DNA of 8,676 nucleotides from Gammaproteobacteria bacterium UBA2955 (GTDB lineage Bacteria; Pseudomonadota; Gammaproteobacteria; Pseudomonadales; Azotimanducaceae): assembly GCA_002348825.1 (NCBI GenBank), contig DEBN01000004.1, positions 35,375 through 44,050 on the forward strand. Reading direction: 5' to 3'. The stretch's first letter is position 1; the number at the start of each line of letters is the position of its first letter. The notes beneath the pieces are model-generated. The model was not told the DNA's origin, made no database searches, and saw only the letters and a program-made list of their open reading frames with translations. Shown here piece by piece: positions 1 to 7,114 of the stretch. Position numbers and translations under genes: made by a program.

Positions 1-359
<359 letters not shown>

Positions 360-367
360 TTTTAAAG

Positions 368-381
368 TGGCCGAGCGGCCA
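368..381 (+). other. Short perfect hairpin just ahead of the sulfotransferase ribosome binding site
   Basis: TGGCC-GAGC-GGCCA forms a 5-bp, GC-rich stem with a 4-nt loop; a flanking G-T pair could extend it. It ends 2 nt before a GAGGA Shine-Dalgarno (384-388), which lies 4 nt before the ATG. No U-run follows, so it is not a classic intrinsic terminator. It could be a leader structure that affects translation or mRNA stability, or chance. Confidence 0.35.
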
Positions 382-392
382 TCGAGGACGTC

Positions 393-1070
393 ATGGGTCT
401 TAAGGTAATTGGAGCCGGGTTTGGGCGCACGGGTACGTTGTCGTTAAAGTTTGCGCTTGAGCGCCTAGGTTTCGACAAGTGCTATCACATGATGGAAATA
501 CCATCCGTGCCTCACCACGTCGAGATGTGGCGGGCGGCTGCAGCTGGTAAAGCGGTTGATTGGGAGACACTTTTTAGCGGCTATCAGGCTGCGGTCGATT
601 GGCCATCGTGCAACTTCTGGCAGCAACAGTTAAAAGTGTTTCCGGACGCTAAAGTAATTTTGACTCGGCGCGATGCAGAGCAGTGGTACGACAGCGTTAT
701 GCAGACTATTTGGTTGTCTTCAGAGCAGGGGCGGGTTGATCTAGCGGATACGGAACAGCATGGCGCGGTGGAAAGTCACACCCGGGACCGAATTAAGATG
801 GTCTACGAGGTGATCTGGGACGGTGTGTTTGGTATGCGTATGGAAAACAAACAGCACGTCGTAAATTGTTTCGAGCGACATAACCAAGAGGTGATTAATA
901 GCGTGCCGCGAGGTAAGTTGCTGATCATCGAGCCCGGAGACGGCTGGGCGCCGCTATGTGATTTTCTTAAAGTGGATGTGCCTGAGACCGATTACCCACG
1001 AATCAATTCGAAAGAGGATTTTCAAAAACGATTCTTGAGCACCGCAGAAGCCGGTAGCGAATCGCACTGA
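393..1070 (+). CDS. P-loop sulfotransferase-family protein
   Basis: This 225-residue protein has the layout of the compact sulfotransferase family with a NodH-like P-loop fold (Sulfotransfer_4-type). The N-terminal strand and P-loop read VIGAGFGRTGTLSL (residues 5-18), the 5'-phosphosulfate-binding loop for PAPS. CYHM follows at 30-33, a common feature of this family. A 3'-phosphate-binding segment, VILTRRDAEQWYDSV (88-102), supplies Arg92/Arg93 and Ser101 as candidate contacts. The C-terminal block EPGDGWAPLCDFL (180-192) is also typical. The family is thought to move a sulfuryl group from PAPS to a hydroxyl or amine acceptor, but most bacterial members are uncharacterised and the acceptor cannot be read here. 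No signal peptide or membrane segment is seen, so it should be cytoplasmic. The ATG start is supported by GAGGA 4 nt upstream and by the P-loop sitting right at the N-terminus. It ends 30 nt from the convergent membrane-protein gene, with no obvious terminator between them. Confidence 0.85.
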   Translation: MGLKVIGAGFGRTGTLSLKFALERLGFDKCYHMMEIPSVPHHVEMWRAAAAGKAVDWETLFSGYQAAVDWPSCNFWQQQLKVFPDAKVILTRRDAEQWYDSVMQTIWLSSEQGRVDLADTEQHGAVESHTRDRIKMVYEVIWDGVFGMRMENKQHVVNCFERHNQEVINSVPRGKLLIIEPGDGWAPLCDFLKVDVPETDYPRINSKEDFQKRFLSTAEAGSESH

Positions 1071-1100
1071 CGGCGACCTGATTCAACGCTTGCTGGGTTA

Positions 1101-1547
1101 TCAAAGCACGAGCAAGGTTATCGGAGCTATAAGCAACGACATTACGATGGTGGCACACAATCCGATAAAAAATGCGTGCCACGTTGAATGATAACGCCCC
1201 TGCATTTCCTTGAACGTAGCGAACATTGCGCCCTGCAGAAATTGCGTCGCGATGATCGCGACAATAGCCTGAGCCACATTGACGACGATATTCAAGGTGA
1301 TTGAGAGCTGTGGCAACTCTTCTGGGCTGCTGGCGTTGCCCTCGATGTAAACGGACAGTGCCCAGATACACAGGACAAACACCGCGACGCTGGTGGCCAA
1401 TGTGTAGTTCGCCAGTTTGCGCATTCCTAATGCTTTGTAATTTGCGTACAACAGATAACCGCCGGCCAGTAGCGAGCAGAGGAAGGTTACAAGGCCAATG
1501 CTGTACATTGAGTAAAGTTTTGGCAGTTCCTGAGGTTTTGGTGTCAT
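1101..1547 (-). CDS. Small four-helix integral membrane protein of unknown function
   Basis: This 148-residue protein is almost entirely hydrophobic helices, at about residues 15-36, 46-68, 81-105 and 123-147. A short acidic, probably exposed loop near 69-80 (EGNASSPEEL) separates helices 2 and 3. The opening, with LPKLYSMYSIGLVTFL followed by LLAGGYLLYANYKALG, resembles a set of proteobacterial hypothetical membrane proteins that share a LAGGYL-like turn followed by Asn-Tyr/Phe-Lys. I know of no assigned function. It is the last gene of the minus-strand cluster, 24 nt after the amidase stop. I chose ATG at 1547. A TTG at 1565 would add six residues and reduce the gap to 6 nt; neither start has a clear Shine-Dalgarno, so translation may depend on readthrough from the amidase. 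It could be an accessory membrane protein of the hydrolase cluster, but this is unproven. Confidence 0.75.
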   Translation of the reverse strand: MTPKPQELPKLYSMYSIGLVTFLCSLLAGGYLLYANYKALGMRKLANYTLATSVAVFVLCIWALSVYIEGNASSPEELPQLSITLNIVVNVAQAIVAIIATQFLQGAMFATFKEMQGRYHSTWHAFFIGLCATIVMSLLIAPITLLVL

Positions 1548-1571
1548 AGCGGACGCGATTAGCAACAGGTG

Positions 1572-3011
1572 CTAAATTATATGCGGTCGCTGAGTATAAA
1601 ACTGTGTGGCTTGCTCAAACCAGTGGGCGATTTTGAGCAACGCAAGATCGCCTCTAGGCTTGCCTACCAGCTGTACGCCAATGGGCAGACCGGCAGAGCT
1701 GAAACCCGCTGGAACCGACACCGTGGGTAAACCGGTAACGGTAATCATGCAGCAAACGGCCATCCAGTCGATGTAGGTGTCTAAAGTCACGCCGTCGATC
1801 TCAGTCACCCATTCTTGATCGATGGAGAAGGGGGGCACCTGAGCAGCGGGTAATGCCAGCACATCATAGTGCTGAAAAAATTCGGCGACGTCGGCGTAGA
1901 TTTTGGTGCGCTTTAGTTCTGCATTCAGCAGTTCGTCAGGGGTCAGAGCAAAACCTCGCTCTATGTTCCATATTGCGGTGTCCTTGGTCTCATCCCGCCA
2001 TTTTGGTAGCGTCAAATCCAGGCTGCGTCCTAGGGTTCTTAAACCGGCTGCTCGTTGGGTTTGGAAGACTTGCATTGCGCCGTCGAGATTAGGGTGGTCC
2101 AAGACCACTTGCGCGCCCAGATCGCTGAAGACCCCAGCAGTACTTTGGATGACCGAGCGCACCTCTGGATCGATCGGCAGCGTTCCCAAATCTTCGCTTA
2201 CTGCTACTTTAAGAGGGTTAGCGACCTCTGGCTGGGCGGGTACGAGGGCATCAAGGAAATGCTCGCCGGACTCCGGCAGCGTCAGTGGGTCGCTGGCATC
2301 AGGCCCCGCCAAAACGGAGAATAAAAGGCTGGTATCGGCCACCGTTTTTGCCATTGGGCCAGCCGTTACCAATCGACCGTACCAGCCAAAACCGCGACTC
2401 ATGGGCGTCCTGCCAATTGAAGGCCGTAGTCCAATTACGTTGCAGAAACTGGCCGGATTGCGCAGCGAACCACCCATGTCACTGCCGTCCGCCAAGGGCA
2501 GCATATCGGTTGCCAATGCCACCGCTGCTCCGCCGCTGCTGCCGCCCGCTGTTTTCTCGAGATCGTAGGGGTTTAGCGTCGCGCCGAACAATGCATTGAA
2601 GGTATTTGATCCCAAACCAAATTCGGGCATGTTGCTATGGCCGATAAAGAGTGCGCCTGCATCACGCATGCGCCGGGCTAAGGCGCTGTCTTGTTCTTCG
2701 ATTCTGTTGGCGAAAGGTCTGAAGCCCCAAGTGGTTGGAAAACCTCGCACGGCCACCGCGTCCTTCGGCGCCATTGGGAGGCCATGCAGCGGTCCGCGTT
2801 CGGCAATGGGCACTTTATCTGCGGCCTCGGCCAATGCCAAAGCCTGCTGTTCATCGAGGAGGTTGACTAAGGCGTTGACGGTTGGGTTTATGGCGTGGAT
2901 TCGGGCGTACACATTGCGCATTAAATCCACCGAGCTCACGCTACCGCGCTGCAAGTCGCGGCACAGCGTAAGGGCGTCATTCCACAACGGGGCTGGCTTA
3001 TTTTCGCTCAA
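1572..3011 (-). CDS. Amidase-signature family hydrolase (amidase 1)
   Basis: The 479-residue protein has a complete amidase-signature domain, normal for the family. The Ser-cisSer-Lys triad is visible: Lys83 in PMAPKDA, cis-Ser158 in the classic GGSSGG loop (156-161), and nucleophile Ser182 in GSDMGGSLRNPA. The spacings (75 and 24 residues) match those of fatty-acid amide hydrolase. The family hydrolyses C-N bonds of amides. It includes GatA, fatty-acid amide hydrolase, peptide amidases and cyclic-dimer hydrolases, so the substrate cannot be inferred. A GatA role is unlikely because no gatB or gatC is adjacent. No signal peptide is seen, so it is probably cytoplasmic. The start is TTG, chosen because GGAGGAG lies 7 nt upstream and no ATG fits as well. 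The gene overlaps the end of the alpha/beta-hydrolase gene by 14 nt, suggesting translational coupling. Confidence 0.92.
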   Translation of the reverse strand: MSENKPAPLWNDALTLCRDLQRGSVSSVDLMRNVYARIHAINPTVNALVNLLDEQQALALAEAADKVPIAERGPLHGLPMAPKDAVAVRGFPTTWGFRPFANRIEEQDSALARRMRDAGALFIGHSNMPEFGLGSNTFNALFGATLNPYDLEKTAGGSSGGAAVALATDMLPLADGSDMGGSLRNPASFCNVIGLRPSIGRTPMSRGFGWYGRLVTAGPMAKTVADTSLLFSVLAGPDASDPLTLPESGEHFLDALVPAQPEVANPLKVAVSEDLGTLPIDPEVRSVIQSTAGVFSDLGAQVVLDHPNLDGAMQVFQTQRAAGLRTLGRSLDLTLPKWRDETKDTAIWNIERGFALTPDELLNAELKRTKIYADVAEFFQHYDVLALPAAQVPPFSIDQEWVTEIDGVTLDTYIDWMAVCCMITVTGLPTVSVPAGFSSAGLPIGVQLVGKPRGDLALLKIAHWFEQATQFYTQRPHII

Positions 3012-3960
3012 AGTTTATCTCCTCCAGCCACGACAGCAGCTCATCGAATACTTGCTGACGATTGGTTTCGTTGAACAATTCGTGACGCCCGCCCGGGTAG
3101 AGTGTACTGGACACATTAAGCTGTGCCTTTTCATAACGCCGCACCAGGCGGCGGATACCACGTCCGTTGTTGTGCACAGGGTCCTCGGTGCCGCTAATAA
3201 AGCGTATAGGTAGGTCTTTAGGAATGCATGCAATGTGACTTGCGCGACTACTGCGGCGCAGGCTACCAAACATATCGGCCAGGCTGCGGCTGCACAGTAC
3301 AGTCCCGCACAGAGGGTCGGCCACATAGGCAGCAACCTGTTCGGTGTCGCGACTCAGCCAGTTGAAGCCCTGCTGATCTTGTTCATTCGGAAGATTTTGG
3401 AAACGCTTGTTGTTTGCCGCAAACAGGTTGTCTCGGAGCATAGGGCTGGGGGCATGCGGCCCGAGTCGCAGGCTGTCTAGGCTGGCCAGTAATTCTCCGC
3501 TCAAGGTGGTGACAGCAGGCAGTGCGCCCGTAGAGCCGCTGAGCAAGCAAGCTGCCAAGTTGGAGCCGAAGTAACCAAGATATTGTTGGGCGAGCATAGC
3601 GCCCATGCTATGGCCGATCAGGATCACCGGAAGCGCATAGTTATCTGTCAGCCATTGCTGCAGTGAACGCAGGTCTAAAACACTGCGCTGCCAACCTTCA
3701 TATCCCATATCGCCGGGTTCGCAGTAGGCAGGCCGACTCTGCCCATGACCTCGTAGATCGGGTGCCAGTACATGGTAGCCGGCATTGTTGAGGACCTGTG
3801 CTATAGGTTGGTAACGACCGCTGTGTTCGCCCATGCCGTGTGCGATCAGCACACAGGCGCGCGCAGGCGCCCGGGCAGAGGACCAAAAACGGGCGCATAG
3901 GCGGTACCCCATATGGCGAAATTCCAAGGTGTCTGCGAGGTCGCTTATGTGGTTCTCCAC
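2998..3960 (-). CDS. Alpha/beta-hydrolase, monoacylglycerol lipase / lysophospholipase type
   Basis: This 320-residue protein belongs to the serine-aminopeptidase-S33-like (Hydrolase_4) group that contains monoglyceride lipases and PldB-like lysophospholipases. The oxyanion strand reads LIAHGMGEHSGRY (38-50). Next is the PDLRGHGQS turn (67-75), then the nucleophile elbow GHSMG with Ser118. The likely acid is Asp260 in ISGTEDPV, and the catalytic His is His293 in PGGRHELFNE. All catalytic residues are present, so it should be an active esterase or lipase, although acyl substrate and chain length cannot be read. No signal peptide is evident. The first codon is taken as GTG at 3960, but no good Shine-Dalgarno precedes it. 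TTG at 3927 or ATG at 3912 (residue 17) are alternatives and would leave room for a leader. It leads the minus-strand cluster and overlaps the amidase by 14 nt. Confidence 0.87.
   Translation of the reverse strand: MENHISDLADTLEFRHMGYRLCARFWSSARAPARACVLIAHGMGEHSGRYQPIAQVLNNAGYHVLAPDLRGHGQSRPAYCEPGDMGYEGWQRSVLDLRSLQQWLTDNYALPVILIGHSMGAMLAQQYLGYFGSNLAACLLSGSTGALPAVTTLSGELLASLDSLRLGPHAPSPMLRDNLFAANNKRFQNLPNEQDQQGFNWLSRDTEQVAAYVADPLCGTVLCSRSLADMFGSLRRSSRASHIACIPKDLPIRFISGTEDPVHNNGRGIRRLVRRYEKAQLNVSSTLYPGGRHELFNETNRQQVFDELLSWLEEINFERK
3019..3025 (-). promoter_or_regulatory. Strong Shine-Dalgarno that fixes the TTG start of amidase 1
   Basis: On the minus strand GGAGGAG sits inside the last codons of the upstream hydrolase gene. 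It is 7 nt from the TTG at 3011, an ideal distance. It decides the start of amidase 1 and places its initiation within the upstream reading frame, as in coupled genes. Confidence 0.75.
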
Positions 3961-4064
3961 GTTTTGACTTGATGGTTGTCGCTATGGTGTCAACTTGCAA
4001 TCCACCTTCGCGGCCCTTTAGTGTAGAGCGCAAAGCGGCGTAAGCGAAACAACAGCGATACAAG
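3961..4064. promoter_or_regulatory. Divergent intergenic region between hydrolase/amidase and BCCT/amidase units
   Basis: This 104-bp gap is the only place where both transcription units could start, so it should hold two promoters and any shared operator. On the minus strand a perfect -35 hexamer TTGACA lies at 3993-3988, but the matching -10 is poor (AAGTCA at 3970-3965, 17-nt spacer). On the plus strand the best pair is TTGCAA (3995-4000), an 18-nt spacer and TAGTGT (4019-4024), also weak. TTGAC (3964-3968) and GTCAA (3989-3993) form a 5-bp inverted repeat with arms 20 nt apart that could be an operator half-site pair. Weak cores could mean activator dependence. No regulator gene lies in the window. 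Confidence 0.4.
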
Positions 4065-5642
4065 ATGCAAGAACCTCAAGCGAAATTCAAACAGCAAGCT
4101 CCACAGGGTCTTGGCAACGGTTTAGATCGACCGATTTTTTTCGGCAGCGTCATCATCATCCTGTCGCTGTGCTTGCCGCTGGCCATCTACCCAGAAGCAG
4201 GACAGCGGATGTTAGGCGCGGCATTTGACTATCTGACGCACAATTTTGGAATTCTTTACTTGATGGGTGCCGCGGCGACGCTGCTGTTCCTTCTTTATCT
4301 CGCCTTCAGCCGTTACGGCGATATCAGACTCGGTGATACAAGCCCCGACTTTTCCACTTTCAGTTGGTCGGCAATGCTGTTTTGCGGCGGCATTGGCACC
4401 AGCATTTTGTATTGGGGTACGGTGGAATGGGCGCATTATTATGAAAACCCACCGTTTTCCGTGGTGCCGGGCACACCCGAGGCGCTTAACTGGGCCGTGA
4501 GCTATCCGATATTTCATTGGGGACTCATGGGCTGGGCGCTCTACTGTCTTCCTGGAGTGGCGATCAGCTACAGCTACTATGTGCGCGGCGCAAAATCTCT
4601 GCGGCTGAGCGAGGCATGCGCGCCTATTATTGGCAGCCAGGCCAATGGCGTGTTGGGTCGAGTGATCGATTTGCTCTTCGTAATTGGGCTAGTCGGCGCC
4701 TGCAGCACTGGCATTGGCTTGGCGGTGCCGCTGATTGGCATGAGCGTGACCGAGCTATTTGGTCTGGATCGAGCAGCTTTGGGCTTTACCCTCGATCTGA
4801 TCGTTATTTTTGTCGTTACGATCATTTTTGCCACCAGCGTTTGGTTTGGTTTGGAAAAAGGCATCAAGCGTCTTAGCGATTGGAACGTGGGTCTCGCTTT
4901 TGTGCTGTTGCTTTTTATACTTTTGGTGGGCCCAACGCTGTTTATCGTTGAGTTGGGCTTTGAAGCTGTGGGCCACATGCTGCAGAACTTCCTGCGAATG
5001 AGCAGCTGGGCCGACGCGTCGAAAACATCGAGTTTTGTCGAATCATGGACGGTGTTTTACTGGGCGTGGTGGTTAGCGCTTGGCCCTTACATGGGGATAT
5101 TTATCTGTAAGATATCCCGTGGTAGAACGTTGCGGCAGATGATTCTTGGTTGCATCGGTTACGGTACGCTGGGCAGTGTGGTATTTTTCTCCATCCTCGG
5201 CAACTATGCGATCTATCTCGAAATGAACGCTATTTTCCCCGTGTTGGATACGATGAGTAGCGCGGGACCGCCGAGCGCCATTGTTGGGGTGTTGACCACA
5301 CTGCCATGGCCGAAACTAGTACTCATGCTGTTTACGATCGTATGCGTGATATTTGCTGCAACCAGCTACGACTCGTCCTCATACACGTTGGCAGCTTCCG
5401 CTACCGAGGAACTACCGCCAACGGCTCACCCGGCCCGATGGCATCGAGTGTTCTGGGCGTTTTTGCTCGGTTTATTACCAATTACATTGGTGTATTTGGG
5501 CGGTCTAAAACCGTTGCAGTCAGCGGTCACGCTGGTCTCAGTACCGTTATTTGCCGTAATCGTGCTGCTGACGCTGTCCTTGTATAAATCTCTGCGCGCA
5601 GATACATCGTTGCCGATTGGTTCTGCAACGATTGCCGATTGA
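4065..5642 (+). CDS. BCCT family transporter (betaine/carnitine/choline type)
   Basis: This 525-residue inner-membrane protein has about twelve hydrophobic helices between residues 25 and 508. It carries the BCCT signature SWTVFYWAWW (327-336) and the following GIFICKISRGRT loop. In the TM3 glycine motif CGGIGTSILYWGTVEW (107-122), Ser113 takes the place of the third Gly of BetP. TM4 keeps the aromatic-box spacing Trp152, Trp157, Tyr160 (BetP W189, W194, Y197), and Trp336 matches BetP W374. The BetP W377 / CaiT Y327 position is Leu339. F430-x-x-T433-S434 matches BetP Na2-site residues F464, T467 and S468, which favours Na+-coupled uptake. Family members import or exchange betaine, choline, carnitine and similar zwitterions. 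Both termini are short, without the long tails of BetP, so a catabolic role seems likelier than osmosensing. The ATG has only a weak Shine-Dalgarno. An amidase gene follows after 29 nt. BetP and CaiT numbering is from memory. Confidence 0.93.
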   Translation: MQEPQAKFKQQAPQGLGNGLDRPIFFGSVIIILSLCLPLAIYPEAGQRMLGAAFDYLTHNFGILYLMGAAATLLFLLYLAFSRYGDIRLGDTSPDFSTFSWSAMLFCGGIGTSILYWGTVEWAHYYENPPFSVVPGTPEALNWAVSYPIFHWGLMGWALYCLPGVAISYSYYVRGAKSLRLSEACAPIIGSQANGVLGRVIDLLFVIGLVGACSTGIGLAVPLIGMSVTELFGLDRAALGFTLDLIVIFVVTIIFATSVWFGLEKGIKRLSDWNVGLAFVLLLFILLVGPTLFIVELGFEAVGHMLQNFLRMSSWADASKTSSFVESWTVFYWAWWLALGPYMGIFICKISRGRTLRQMILGCIGYGTLGSVVFFSILGNYAIYLEMNAIFPVLDTMSSAGPPSAIVGVLTTLPWPKLVLMLFTIVCVIFAATSYDSSSYTLAASATEELPPTAHPARWHRVFWAFLLGLLPITLVYLGGLKPLQSAVTLVSVPLFAVIVLLTLSLYKSLRADTSLPIGSATIAD

Positions 5643-5671
5643 GTCCATAAAAACACCCAGGTAAAAGTGCT

Positions 5672-7066
5672 ATGAATCAACCGCCGTTGCATTTCCAGTC
5701 GCTGTCCTCTGTGTGTCGGCAGTTGAAGAGTGGTGCGTTATCAAGCGTAGACGTGACACGCGAAATGTTGCGGCGTTGCGAGGAGCATGACGGTAACTAC
5801 CAGAGTTACGCGCGGATGCTTGCAGACACAGCTCTGGCAGAGGCCCTAGCCTGTGACGAGGCGCGCCAGAACGGCGCAGTGCTGGGCGTATTGCACGGTG
5901 TGCCCATCGCGATCAAGGACTTGCTGTTTACAAAGAATGTTGAGACCGCCAGCGGTACCGAGGTTATGCGTGACTTCAAGCCAGATTTCGACGCCACCGT
6001 GGTTACGCGGTTGCGTGCTGCTGGGGCGGTGATCATAGGCAAGACCCAACTTACCGAAGGTGCCTACGGGAGTCATCATCCGTCGATTGCAGCGCCGGTT
6101 AATCCGTGGTCAAAAGATGCCTGGAGCGGGGTGTCCTCCTCGGGGTCTGGGGTAGCGGTAGCTGCCGGCCTTGCCTACGCAGCCCTTGGATCGGATACAG
6201 GCGGCAGTATCCGGTTTCCGTCGGCGTGCAACGGGCTGGTGGGTTTGAAGCCAACCTATGGCAGAGTAAGTTTGCATGGGGCGTTTCCGCTGGCCAACAG
6301 TTTAGATCATATTGGTCCGATGACCCGATGTGTCGAGGACGCTGCCCGCGTACTCGAGGCGATTGCAGGGTTTGATGCAGAAGATCCGAACAGTGCCGAA
6401 GCCCCTGTTCCCGCCTATTTGCCGCATCTCAAGCAACCAGAGTCGCCGATCGTTGTGGGTATAGATGAAGCCTATATCAGTGAAGGTGTGCCTGCGGCGG
6501 TGACTCGCGTTCTTACCGAGGCCGTGGCCAAAGCAGGCTCTGAGGTCAACGTACAAAAAGTCAAAATGCCACCGGGCTATCGCAAACTCTCGGAAGATTG
6601 GGGCAAAACATGTGCGGTCGAATGCTTGCGTGCCCATGCACACATGTACCCGGCACAGGCAGAGAAATATGGTCCTGGATTGGTTTCGTTGTTAGAGCTT
6701 GGTCGCAGCGTTGATCCCGACGAATATGCACACTTACAGAGCTTGCGAGATCAATTCCGCAGTGAAGTTGAGGCGTTATTTACTCAGATAGATGTGCTGC
6801 TGGCGCCAGCCATGCCCTGTGCCGTGCCGTCGGTCGCACAAATGGACGTCGGCAGGCTGGATCCTGATGCGGCGCCGTTTTTGTCCTTTACGGCGCCCTT
6901 TGATTACTCGGGCCATCCGACTCTAAACATACCGGCGGGTATCGATGAGAACGGATTGCCGCAATCGCTGCAGCTCATCGCTGCGCGTTTTAACGAATCT
7001 GGATTGCTCAGCGCAGGTGCGATGTTCGAACGGGTTTTAGGCTCCTTGGACTATCCGATGCCATAG
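5672..7066 (+). CDS. Amidase-signature family hydrolase (amidase 2)
   Basis: The 464-residue protein is a full-length amidase-signature enzyme and a distant relative of amidase 1, not a recent duplicate. The triad is Lys82 in PIAIKDL, cis-Ser155 in WSGVSSSGSG (151-160) and nucleophile Ser179 in GSDTGGSIRFPS (173-184). The 24-residue spacing between the two serines is standard. The cis-Ser loop reads GVSSSG in place of the usual GGSSGG, which suggests a separate subfamily. A close C-terminal match to GatA or allophanate hydrolase is not evident, and no gatB or gatC is nearby. Automated pipelines might label it GatA; a small-amide hydrolase is more likely. No signal peptide is seen, so it should act in the cytoplasm. 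The ATG is preceded by AGGT about 9 nt upstream. It lies 29 nt after the transporter stop and is almost certainly co-transcribed with it, so a transported compound or its breakdown product is a plausible substrate. Confidence 0.92.
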   Translation: MNQPPLHFQSLSSVCRQLKSGALSSVDVTREMLRRCEEHDGNYQSYARMLADTALAEALACDEARQNGAVLGVLHGVPIAIKDLLFTKNVETASGTEVMRDFKPDFDATVVTRLRAAGAVIIGKTQLTEGAYGSHHPSIAAPVNPWSKDAWSGVSSSGSGVAVAAGLAYAALGSDTGGSIRFPSACNGLVGLKPTYGRVSLHGAFPLANSLDHIGPMTRCVEDAARVLEAIAGFDAEDPNSAEAPVPAYLPHLKQPESPIVVGIDEAYISEGVPAAVTRVLTEAVAKAGSEVNVQKVKMPPGYRKLSEDWGKTCAVECLRAHAHMYPAQAEKYGPGLVSLLELGRSVDPDEYAHLQSLRDQFRSEVEALFTQIDVLLAPAMPCAVPSVAQMDVGRLDPDAAPFLSFTAPFDYSGHPTLNIPAGIDENGLPQSLQLIAARFNESGLLSAGAMFERVLGSLDYPMP

Positions 7067-7101
7067 AAGTCTCGGCGGTTTGTCTTTGGCGTTACCGGTT
7101 A

Positions 7102-7114
7102 GCCTACGATAGGC
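7102..7114. other. Small hairpin downstream of amidase 2
   Basis: GCCTA and TAGGC pair perfectly around a CGA loop. Without a following U-tract it cannot be called an intrinsic terminator, but it may protect the 3' end of the transporter/amidase mRNA. A stem this short could also be chance. Confidence 0.25.

Noticed and set aside
1071..1100. Bidirectional terminator between the convergent sulfotransferase and membrane-protein genes
   Set aside because: No stem followed by a T-run on either strand could be found in the 30-nt gap.
1548..1565. Six-residue N-terminal extension of the small membrane protein from TTG at 1565
   Set aside because: There is no Shine-Dalgarno for it, and the ATG at 1547 is the simpler choice, although not certain.
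1903..2568. Plus-strand open frame of 221 codons opposite amidase 1
   Set aside because: It lies wholly antisense to an amidase with intact catalytic motifs, has arginine-, serine- and proline-rich shadow composition and matches no family.
2596..3213. Plus-strand open frame of 205 codons across the amidase 1 / hydrolase junction
   Set aside because: It is antisense to two well-supported genes and has no recognisable domain; third-position bias of the minus-strand genes explains its length.
4577..4978. Minus-strand open frame opposite the BCCT transporter
   Set aside because: It is lysine-, threonine- and proline-rich, as expected from the complement of hydrophobic transporter codons, and has no independent evidence.
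5672..7066. Assignment of amidase 2 as GatA of the tRNA amidotransferase
   Set aside because: No gatB or gatC is adjacent, the cis-Ser loop is atypical and the gene is paired with a transporter.
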